Shown piece by piece: positions 1 through 9,599 of a stretch of DNA of 64,000 bases. The notes beneath the pieces are model-generated. The model was given only the letters and a program-made list of their open reading frames with translations, ran no database searches and was not told the origin of the DNA. A program made the translations under genes and the position numbers. Numbering within the stretch: the first letter of the stretch is position 1; every line of letters starts with the position of its first letter. Origin of the DNA: Anastatus disparis (lineage: Eukaryota > Arthropoda > Insecta > Hymenoptera > Eupelmidae); contig JAFFSR010000347.1 of the NCBI GenBank assembly GCA_017163975.1, positions 6,252,001-6,316,000 of the forward strand, in the 5' to 3' direction.

Positions 1-1124
1 TAAATTATTAAACACGAAATATATCATTAAATACGAATAGTGTAAAAAAAATAAAATTAATATATTATACACATGGTGCGTAATTGAAATAATTTTTATA
101 TACGCGTAATTGCGCGATTAAAAATCATATAATACAATTTACATAAAAAAATTGTTAATAAAAATAAATGTAAAATCATTAAATCAATAAATAAATCTAT
201 ATTTTAGCAAGAATAATTATAAATAAGAAATCAAGTAAAAATTACAAATTCTTTTATAAACTGATTTCAAATAATATCATTTAGTTAGTGCATTGAGAAA
301 TTACAACAGATATCAATAATTTTTGCATAATAATTTAATTTTAAAAGTGAAATAAGTTTCAAGTTCACGATTAATAAAAGAAATAAAAAGAAAAGTTGAC
401 TAAATAGTAAAAATTCAATATCATTTAAAATATTGAGTTGTATTAAATAATACTAAAAACATATAAATTTTTATGAAAAGAATATAAAGTAAATTTAAAG
501 ATATCAAAATAAAGTAAGCAGACGGCATAGACAGTTGTCATCAAAACATTGCAAGTGTATTAAACTTTGAAAATACAAGCTCAGCAAAATTTTTTTTTTT
601 TACCGTACGCTCTTGTGTACACTGAAAGAACTTTTCGTATGCTGTATGCCAAAGCGTGAGGGCACAGTATACTACAAGTTTACGGGAGACAGAAAAACAA
701 ATTTTGGCGTTTTAAAAGCCAACCGATATCAGCCAGCCGTGCGCGCGCAACTCATAAGTAACTTTTAGCATTCAAAACGCCAACATATGTATTACTGTTC
801 GCCGCTGAGTATGAGCGGACTGTATACCTCCCCTCTTGGCAGTTCGCTAAGACATCTATCCGTGTAGGTATAACAGCAGTGAGTTAATATCAAGTTTCAA
901 AACATAGATCGGCAAAAATTTTTACTTTTATGTAAGAATAGTAGGTCAGTGTCAAAGAATTGTTAATAACGTATGTTTACAAACGGCATTTAAAAAAAAA
1001 AGAAAAAAGAGAGAAACACAGTCAGCAGTATTTACAATTTTTAAAACTTACAATTTTATGTACAAAATTTAATATTTTAAATAAATAAAATTCTTAATTG
1101 TTAAGTAAATCATGAAGATTTTAA
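1..1124 (+). other. Probable LTR/leader of the Ty3-like element
   Basis: This non-coding stretch directly precedes the gag frame at 1125, so it probably holds the 5' LTR and leader. The segment at about 600-900 is less AT-rich than its surroundings, as an LTR promoter and transcribed part often are. No second LTR is present in the window to align, and I found no primer-binding site I would defend, so the LTR limits are unknown. Confidence 0.35.
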
Positions 1125-2240
1125 ATGAGTAAAATAAATTTTTATCAGATAGCAAAGTATATAAAAGAAGGAAAAACACAGTGGGTAATATCATACTCTA
1201 AATTAGAATTATCTGAAATCTGTCAAAAATTTAAAATACCTACTAAAAAAGACGAAAATATTAATGCTATTCGTGAAAGAATTAGAAATCATATAAGACA
1301 AGCAGTTTTAGGAGAACATATCTACGAAAATATTAATCCGTTTCGCAAAAGCACTAAAATTACACGCTCTCCGACTAAAAGTTTAGATCAAACAATTGAA
1401 AGTAATAATTTAAATAAAACCTTAGACGAAACAGTTGATAGTAATACTGCAAATACAACTTTAGAAGAAACATCTGAAAATAATATCTCAAATATAATTA
1501 CGGACGTTCAATCAAATATTAATACAGATGATTCAAGTGAACAAAATACACTATTAAATAAATATACAGGCACAATTCCAAATACATTTCCACAAATTAC
1601 TAAGACGAAACAAAGCTATAATAAAAATAAAGAAGACAGTTTTACACAAAAATACACTTTAGCGACAAACGTGACGATTTTATTAGACACTAATACATCA
1701 CTTAACGATACTCAGGAATTTTCATCTAAACAGGCAGGACATCAAGAAATAAAAAGTATTGAAAACGAAAAAAATATTACTTTAGCTGATAATATTAATA
1801 TAACAGACAAAAACGTGACAATTTCATCAGAAAACAATTCAACTATTGACGAAACAATTAACGACTTACGGGAATTTTATATCAAACAGGAGAGTTATTA
1901 CGAAATAGAGGGTATTGGAAATCTGGAAAATATAAATTTTGATAATAATAATAGAAATAATAATATAATAAATAATAATAATATGCCTAATAATACAAAC
2001 ATGGCAAATACTTCAGGATATTCTTTGAAAGAGGTGTCAAGGTTAGTAACTGAGTTTACGGGTAAAAATATACCTTTGAAAAAGTACATAGATTCGTTAG
2101 AAATTGCAAAAGATATGCTGACTGCTGATGAACAAAAGAAATTTATGAATTATATAAGATTTAAAGTATCAGAAACGATACGTACTGCTATAAAAGGTAG
2201 TAACATTGAAAGTATTGCAGATTTTATTAAAAAACAATAA
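1125..2240 (+). pseudogene. Ty3-like gag, N-terminal part
   Basis: This 371-codon frame opens the retrotransposon coding region. Residues about 20-55 resemble a SAP (DNA-binding helix-extended-helix) motif, with spaced Leu residues in KLELSEICQKFKIP. Most of the rest is Asn/Thr/Ser-rich linker of low complexity. The last 90 residues look folded and lead into the capsid-like region downstream. The frame ends at a TAA in an A-rich run, and homology appears to continue in another frame from about 2250, so a small indel in the homopolymer has broken it. In the family, gag packages element RNA into particles in the cytoplasm. The gag call rests on the zinc knuckles and protease downstream; the SAP assignment is tentative. 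Confidence 0.6.
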
Positions 2241-2249
2241 AAAAATTAT

Positions 2250-3469
2250 ATCCTGAAATTGATAATTTACATTCATTGTATGCACAATTGGAACAAATAC
2301 AACAAGGAGAAAATGAATCAGTGGTTGAATATGTAGAAAGAATAACAAAGTTAACATTAAAAATTAAAGATAAGAAACAAAATGAAGCAGGTATAGTAGA
2401 AGATGCTTATCAACGTTTTACAAATGATTTAGCTAAAGATACATTAAAATATTTTAAACAAGGATTAAAAAATGAAATCAGATTTGAATTAGGAGAGGTA
2501 GCAGATTATTCAAGTGCAACCATTAAAGCAATAGAAATTGAAAAACAACAGGAGAAACAGAAGGATATTAGGATAAAGACAAATTCGTCTAGACAGAAAA
2601 TTATGTATAGTGAAATTTTTGAAGATAAACCTAAAAAAATTCAATGCTGTCAAATATGTAAAGAGGCATTGTGTTGCAATAATGCAGGCTGCATATATTG
2701 CAAACAGCCAACTCATCCGTCATTTAAATGCACAAATGCAAAGGATAAAATTATATTAATATGCAAGTTTTGTAATCAAGTAGGTCATTCAAGAAGCATG
2801 TGTAAATATTTAGAAGACAATGAATATTATTGCCAATATTGTCAGGAAAATAATCATCAAATAGGCCACTGTTCAATCATACAAAAATATGAATTATGCT
2901 TAAAATGCAATAAGAACTGACATAATACCAACCTTTTTAATCAAATTACAGAAAAAAGTATTACACCTACGCAAATATGCAATCTGTGTAACAGTGAACA
3001 CAATACTATTGATTGTGAAAAATTTAAGATATTTTTGAATCAGGCTAAACCAGATAATCAAATACGATGTCAATTATGTGACAAATGGGGTCACTCGGGT
3101 AAAGAATGCAGAAATAATAACATCGGTCAAAATAATTTTAATCAACATAAAATGTTCGTAGGGAATAACAGAAATAATAATTCATATGAACAACGAATTC
3201 AAACGAAATTTTGTAAATATTGCAAAAATAGAGGGTATAATATAGAGGAATGTAGGAAAATACAATACAAAAAACCTCAAAACACAAATCAAAATGTACA
3301 ATGCCCATATTGTAAAAAATTAGGACATTCAATTGATTCATGCTTTACATTAAAGAATATAGAAAGCAAGCTAAGTAAATTTTGCACATTTTGCAAAAGC
3401 ATTAATCACACAGAGGAAGAATGTCAAGCTAATGTAAACTCATCAACTCATATACAGGGAAACGCATAA
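2250..3469 (+). pseudogene. Ty3-like gag, capsid and zinc-knuckle array
   Basis: The first 100 codons match the helical capsid type of retrotransposon gag (motif YAQLEQIQQGENESVVEYV, about 2279-2335). A long series of CCHC zinc knuckles follows. Six are canonical Cx2Cx4Hx4C: CIYC..H..C, CKFC..H..C, CQYC..H..C, CQLC..H..C, CPYC..H..C and CTFC..H..C. Three more are degenerate: one has a TGA at 2918-2920, one has a short spacing and one has Tyr in place of His. Knuckles bind element RNA or DNA, and most gag proteins carry one or two. The frame is the same before and after the TGA, so a single nonsense change separates the two halves. It ends at TAA 3467-3469. Confidence 0.75.
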
Positions 3470-3930
3470 ATGCGACTTGGAAAGAGTGTACAAGACAAGT
3501 TTCGCAACAAAAGTCGCTCAAAAATCATATTGACATTCAATTTTTTGCCAGAACACACGAAATCGATTATGATTTCGAAGTTTGTGGAGAGTTTAATGAA
3601 AATGAAGTTAATAATGAGTACGTTAAAATTATTGAACAAAAAGAAACATTACATAATGCAATGGAATTTAAACCAGAAATAAAGAATGATTCAACAGTAA
3701 AACTACATAATGAAAAAAATATAACGAACAATGAATTGAAAAAAAATATACAATTTAAAACTGAAAACATTAATGATAACAATAATATACCAATTTATAT
3801 ATTTAAACTAGGTGATACATCACAATTTATCAAGATATGAAATCCGTATACAAATGATTTATGTAAATTATTAATAGATACAGGTGCCCAACTTAACATC
3901 ATAAAAGAAAAATTAGTACCACAAAACTCT
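3470..3930 (+). pseudogene. Retroviral-type aspartic protease, N-terminal half
   Basis: The frame across about 3670-3930 is Asn/Lys-rich, contains an in-frame TGA near 3838, then reads LLIDTGAQLNIIK at about 3868-3906. DTGA is the catalytic triad motif of retrotransposon aspartic proteases, which cleave the gag-pol polyprotein. The domain stops about 20 residues after the DTG, where a 22-bp tandem repeat and then the foldback block begin. The C-terminal half, with the conserved GILGIDVL motif, is found beyond 33955. The combined spacing between the two motifs, about 65-70 residues, is normal for this family. Confidence 0.7.
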
Positions 3931-4018
3931 ATTAATAATAATATTAAAATATATTAATAATAATATTAAAATATATTAATAATAATATTAAAATATATTA
4001 ATAATAATATTAAAATAT
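3931..4018 (+). repeat. 22-bp tandem repeat, four perfect copies
   Basis: Four identical head-to-tail copies of a 22-bp AT-only unit (starting ATTAATAATAATATTAAAAT) occupy 3931-4018, exactly at the junction between the split protease and the foldback block. The first copy reads as an Asn/Ile-rich continuation of the protease, so it is probably original coding sequence amplified by slippage or during repair at insertion. Confidence 0.9.
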
Positions 4019-4026
4019 ATTTGTCA

Positions 4027-5165
4027 CCCTCCTGAAAATGATCGCGGAACTTACGATGCAATATTTTGCGTCACTTTTTGTGTCACTTTTCGCGTCACTT
4101 TTTATATCACTTTTCTTGTCGCTTTATCGAGCCAAAAGTGACACAACTTTTTGCGCAACTTTTCCAAAAATATAATATTAAATAAATTATAAATATTTTT
4201 TTAAATTTTATTTTAAATAATTTAAAAGATGTTAAAATACAGTATTAAAAATATTTAGAGCATGATTTAATTGTCCACGTTTAAAGAATAAATTTGGAAA
4301 AAATTTCTGAAATAAATTGAAAATTCTTAATCGAAATTATTGAAGGAGTGTTAATAGTCCAATCAATAGAGCAAAAAAGGCTATTTTAGACATTAATTAG
4401 GGGCTTAATGAAACCTATATAAAGTTGTTAAGAGAGATAGAAAAACATACTCTACATAAAATGTAACCAAAAAATACGGTAGCTGTGTTCAAAACAAAAA
4501 TTTGAAAAAAAAACTCTCTATGGCCAATAGGAGCCTAAATGAGTTTGTAACAATTAAGTTTATAACAATTAAGAAACGAATCAATCGTCATTTTTTAGTT
4601 GAAAACTTATATTTTAAAAATCTATGTTTAGATTTTTTAAAATGCGACTCTTTGTTATTGAAACTAAAATAATAATAATATACAAATAATAACGTCAAAG
4701 TCGGAGTCGTGGTGGGAATGCTTATTTTTGAGCGTGAGGAAAGTTAACGAAGGACCCTGTTCCAATAAAATTCATAAAAATTAATCGTATCTCATCCGTA
4801 AATAATGAACCGATTTTGATGTTTTTTTTTAATTCCGGGAACCTTGATAAATTATCAATATTGGTGCAAATAGTTTTTCAAAATAAGGTGTATTTAAGTT
4901 AAAACAACTTTACCTAATACGGACAACTTAAACGCAAATGATTGTTGTGGCTCACCAAATTAATATTTTCAGAAGTGTAATGTCTCATTTTAAAGCTAAA
5001 AGAAAGAACTTTAAATGGGATATTATGAGTTTCATTATGATTAATATTTATGAACTACGCGTGGATTTACGTAAATGTTGTAAAAGAACTTACCTTATTA
5101 TTCCTCGTAATTATTACATTTGGAACCTGAAGAAAATTGTAATTAAAATTTTTTTTGTCCTATAT
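4027..5165 (+). repeat. Left arm of the 29.9-kb foldback
   Basis: Matches the reverse complement of about 31230-33947. The outer 120 bp carries closely spaced copies of a TCACTTTT core (about 4068-4135), like subterminal transposase-binding repeats in DNA transposons. This arm lacks the MITE pair at 31379-32360 and the segment at about 32926-33491, so it serves as an internal empty-site reference for both. Confidence 0.8.
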
Positions 5166-5945
5166 TTCAACTAATTATTATAATTAATTTTTAGATTTAA
5201 TAAATAAAAAAATAATTATTAATAATTGCAAAAATTTTAATAGTGATGATAAAAATTGTTATCTCGTTTTCTTTTTTTACTTTTCTTTGTTTTTCGTGCA
5301 AAAAATTTTTTCATTATTAAATATGTTTTTATTTTCTATCTAAAATTAAACTACTACGATTTTCATATAAGGAATATTTCTTAAATATAATAGAAAAATT
5401 GATACAAAAATTGTTTTTTAGTTGGAACTATTTTTATTTTTTATTTATTTATAAAATATTAATATACATCGAAACAATTATGATATAAAAGGATAAAATT
5501 TATGGAAGAAGTATAAAAAAATGTTTATCTTCGTTTCTTCGCATGCGTCATTTTTAATTTCGATTGCCTCGACATTGGAGCAACTCTCCACATTACAATT
5601 GCTAGAAATAATAACTTTAATCTATATAATATATGAGAAGCTGTTGCTGAAATTCAATGTTTATTTAAATAAAAATGTAAATTTTCTGATTACCCTTTGT
5701 TGATCGATTTTTTCTGTGTTATTTTAAAAATATTCCTTACATCAAAATCTTAGTAGTTTACTTTTAGAAAGAAAATGAAAATATATTAAATGATGAAAAA
5801 ATTTCTTTGCATCAAAAACAAAGAAAAGAAAAAAAAACGAGATAACAATTTTTATTATTACTATTAAAATTTTTGCAATTATTAATAATTATTTTTTCAT
5901 TCATTGAATCTAAAAATTAATTATAATAATTGGTTAAAATATAAA
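5160..5945. mobile_element. Foldback (MITE-like) element, AT-rich
   Basis: Sequence at about 5165-5460 is the inverted complement of about 5690-5940, including TATCTCGTTTTC near 5260 and its complement near 5840. The two arms enclose about 230 bp. There is no coding capacity. The target duplication was not resolved because both ends are almost pure A/T. Confidence 0.6.
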
Positions 5946-5990
5946 AACAATAAAAATCTTATATTATATTAAAGTGAAACCACTTTTTTT

Positions 5991-6034
5991 TCCGGTTCTC
6001 CGGTTCTCCGGTTCTCCAGTTCTCCGGTTCTCCG
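5991..6034 (+). repeat. 8-bp tandem repeat TCCGGTTC
   Basis: About five copies of TCCGGTTC, one with a single change. It is a short minisatellite at the left side of the larger tandem-repeat zone. Confidence 0.85.
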
Positions 6035-6149
6035 CATTTTTTAAATGTGTCTAATCTTTTGGTAATAAAAGTAGCAATTTTTTATTGGGCCCTATATAAT
6101 TAGTACTCATTAGTCATAAGCTTCTTTTTTGGGCCATATTTTTTTGAGT

Positions 6150-6770
6150 CTTATATTATTTTGGGCCCTATATTTTTATTCAATGCCCATTTTTTCGGGC
6201 CCTTCTTTTTTTTCATCCTTATATTTTCTTGGGCTCTTTATTTTTTTGAGCCTTATTTTTTTGGGTCTTATATTTTTTTAGGTCCAATATTTTTTTTGGT
6301 TCTATATTTTTTGGGCTTTATATTTTTTTGGGCCTTATATTTTCTTGCACCTTACATTTTTTTGGACTCAATATTTTTTTGAGCCTAATATTTTTTTGGT
6401 CTCTATATTTTTTGGGCTTTATATTTTTTTGGGCCTTATATTTTCTTGGGCCATATATTTTTTTGGGCCCAATAATTTTTTGGAACCAATATATTTTTGG
6501 TCTTTATATTTTTTGGGCTTTATATTATTTTGAGCCTTATATTTTCTTGGGCCTTATTTTTTTGGGCCCAATAATTTTTTCGTCTCTATATTTTTTGGGC
6601 CTTATATTTTCTTGCATCCTATATTTTTTTGGGCCCAATAATTTTTTCACCCAATATTTTTTTGGTCTATATTTTTTGGGCTTTATATTTTTTTGGGCCT
6701 TATATTTTCTTAGGCCTAATATTTTTTTGGGCCCAATAATTTTTCAGGTCCTATATTTTATTTAGCTCTA
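6150..6770 (+). repeat. Tandem repeat of about 20 bp, GGGCC...TATATTTT type
   Basis: About 30 imperfect copies of a unit such as TTTTTGGGCCTTATATTTT, with common GGGCTTT, GGGCCCAAT and GGTCTCT variants. All frames through it give Phe/Leu/Tyr-rich chains that are artefacts of the repeat. It lies on the 3' side of the Helitron helicase and could be part of that element's non-coding tail. Confidence 0.85.
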
Positions 6771-6774
6771 TAAA

Positions 6775-6925
6775 TATGCAGTCAATATGCAGCCGATTAA
6801 ACAGTGCACCCTAATATGCAGCCAATTTAAGCGCATCCCAATATGCAGCCGATTCAACAGCGCATCCCCATATGCAGCCGATTTAACAGCGCGTCCTCTT
6901 ATATAGCTGATTCAACATCATATCA
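6775..6925 (+). repeat. Tandem repeat of about 29 bp with ATGCAGCCGATT core
   Basis: Five imperfect copies of a unit containing ATGCAGCCGATTNAACAGCG. The unit differs from the preceding 20-bp repeat. It lies within the probable 3' region of the minus-strand Helitron. Confidence 0.8.
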
Positions 6926-7101
6926 AACTATTTTGAAAGCGTCAGTTGATATCATATACATATATTTTAGTAAATATTATATTTTTTATTATGTTTCGAG
7001 TTAAACTATTATATAACAACATATACAACATCTCTTGACATATTCTTTATAATATCTCTTTATATAAAATGTTTTTTGTATATATTGTGTTCTGATCATT
7101 T

Positions 7102-8930
7102 TTATTTTCTCCGTTGACAAGCGTGGTCACCTAAAAATAATTTTGAATTATTTTTTAAATGCGTCCTTGAAAGAGCAACATATAATTGCCCATGACTGAA
7201 AACTGGTGACGGCAAATAAACACCAACTTTTTTATAAGATTGTCCTTGTGATTTATTAATAGTCATTGCAAATCCTAATCTAATAGGAAACTGTTTTCGT
7301 TGCATATTGAATGGAATTTCTTTCGTAAATGGAGATTAACTTATTCTTGGAATGAAAACTAATTTACCTTTGTTTTGACCAGTTGCTAATTCCGCTTGAA
7401 TGGAATATTTAGGCAATTTTTTCACTATCAACCTTGTTCCATTACAAAGTCCCTTATTGACATTTAAATTTCTTAAAAGTATTAATATAGCTGTTACTTT
7501 TAAATGCAATTTATGTGGTAGAAGTCCATTAGGATTTAACTTATTTAAAAATTCTGTATGTAACATAATATCTAAATTTTCTTTGTTATCATCTTCAGCT
7601 GTATCAATACTTAAATATTCAACATGGTTTCCTTCCATGAAATTCAAAACATTGTTATTGATTTCAGTATCATCATTATTTTTAGGAGCCAAAATAACTT
7701 TTTCCGTTAGATTCGTATTGTTTATTTTTATTGTTTTTCCGAATATTTCTTCGACAAGATTTTCTTTAATGATAAAATTATCTGGTATAGCACTTAGTTC
7801 ATTATCATCTTCAAAAACATTGCGGCATTTTCCTTCTCCGGTATCCTAATAATCATTGTTTAAAATTATTATCAGTATCCGAAACTCGCAGATTTTCATT
7901 TAACTTCATTTGCTTAAAATTTTGCCAGGATAAACAAAATTTAACTGAATTTTTAATAATGTTCATACGGCTACCATGTCGTATAATTGGTAATGTTTGC
8001 CTGAAATCTCCTGATACAATTACAGTTTTACCCCCAAAGAGTTGGTTTACATCGCATAAATCTTGAAAAAGACGATCAACTGCTTCAAAAGCAAATTTTG
8101 AAGTCATGGATATTTCATCCCAAATAATTATTTGTTTTCTTTAATTGTTTGCCTTCTGCAGAATTAGACTTAACATTACAAGTTGTACAATCTGTTATAT
8201 TTAACGGTAGTTTAAATGTTGTATGCACGGTTTTTCCATCGACTAATGAATTCGCTGCTATACCTGTCCAAGCTACACATAAATAATGTATGGTATGATA
8301 TTTAAAATAAGCTATTAAAACGTTAAGTAAATAACTTTTTCCACTTCCACCTGGTCCATCTATAAAAATATATTTTTCTTTACTTTGGTTGTTTAAACTT
8401 TTTATAGTAGAGTTGAATATTTGCCTTTGTTTATCATTTAAAGAATTTATTTTTATTTCTAATTCATTAAGAATATTATTATTATGATTTAAAATTGTTT
8501 GATTATTATCTTCTTCTATAAATGTGCTTATTTTAGGTAAATTAAAATCATTCAATGAAAATTCATTGACTTGTAAATTATTTTTAATTAAATTCAATGC
8601 ATGATCTTCACCTATATTTTTTTTGTATTCAGGGTGGTAAAATTTATCTTTATATTTTTCATATAAATCTCGTGCATTTATAGGATTATGAAAAACGCAA
8701 ATAAAAGCAAATAATTCACAAAAAGCATAAGGGAATTCTATTGAAGATGCTTCTTCCAAACATCTATCCCATTCTTCATCTTCATTAATTAATTGTTTTG
8801 CCTTAGCTGCCTCATAAAACGAATTGTACATCACATCATCAACAGTACGCAAAGCTTCAAAAGACGTGGCTCCCTTCACATGTAATAGTAATAACCTAAT
8901 AAAATAACGTTCTCTATCTTTCAGACTTAC
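7102..8930 (-). pseudogene. Helitron RepHel, PIF1-type helicase half
   Basis: Minus-strand frames together cover the C-terminal helicase of a Helitron RepHel protein, which unwinds DNA during rolling-circle transposition in the nucleus. Visible motifs in order: Walker A GPGGSGKS (about 8330-8355), motif Ia AWTGIAANSL (8230-8260), Walker B IIWDEIS (8110-8130), motif III VIVSGDFRQTLPI (7985-8025), motif V NKGLCNGTRL (7430-7460) and the C-terminal motif [12 protein letters not shown] plus YVALSR (7170-7270). The upstream LLLLHVKG stretch near 8870-8890 is also Helitron-typical. The frame is broken by several stops and shifts, for example near 8107-8145, 7700-7850 and 7310-7335. A MITE at 8934-9596 separates this half from the Rep half. 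Certainly a relic. Confidence 0.9.
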
Positions 8931-8933
8931 TAA

Positions 8934-9596
8934 CAAGGAGAGTGTTTCACCTTCGGGTCACCGATTGGGCTCAAATTTGGGGAATGTTTTCTAGATGCAG
9001 AAATATGAAAAAAGCCAAAATTTTAGAGGCCAACGCTCAAAATTTCTCTAGTTACAGGCCATTGAAGAAAATCACGAAACAAGTTACTAGATTTTCAAAC
9101 GCTTATAGTTCTACAGCATTGTTAGCTAGAAGCTTGTACCTTTTTTTAAATGAAAGCTAAGCTCAAATCCTTTCGAAATAGCACCTATAGTATCTCAAAA
9201 TATTATTTTTTTCCAAAGTTAGAGCGCAATGAAGATTTGACCTTAATTTTCTGTTTAAAACATTAATTAATAATAAAAGCTGAAATTAGGTCTAATCTTC
9301 ATTGCGCTCTAACTTTGGGAAAAAATAATATTTCGGGATGCCTTAGGTGCTTTTTCGAAAGGATTTGAGCTCAGCTTTCATTTAAAAAAGGTATAAGCTT
9401 TTAGCTAACAATGCTGAGGAACTATAAGCATTTGAAAATCTAGTAACTTTTTTCGTGATTTTCTTCAATGGCCTATAACTAGAGAAATTTTGAGCGTTGG
9501 CCTCTAAAATTTTGGCTTTCTTCATGTTTCTGCATCCAGAAAACATTTCCCAAATTTGAGCCCAATCGGTGACCCGAAGGTGAAACACTCTCCTTG
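8934..9596. mobile_element. 663-bp foldback MITE, TAA target duplication
   Basis: The whole element is a near-perfect palindrome of two arms of about 325 bp. Ends are CAAGGAGAGTGTTTCACC and its complement, flanked by TAA at 8931-8933 and 9597-9599. It sits in the Helitron frame. The 3-bp target duplication, the CAAGGA start and a CACCGATT motif about 25 bp in are shared with the 6.2-kb transposon at 38718-44937, so it is probably a non-autonomous relative. The two arm-derived reading frames are palindrome artefacts. Confidence 0.85.
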
Positions 9597-9599
9597 TAA

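Noticed and set aside
6161..6765. Long Phe/Leu/Tyr-rich plus-strand frames resembling membrane proteins
   Set aside because: They read directly through the 20-bp tandem array; several frames give similar hydrophobic repeats.
8942..9160. Paired 70-residue frames MFHLRVTDWAQIW
   Set aside because: Both arms of the palindromic MITE give the same reading on opposite strands.
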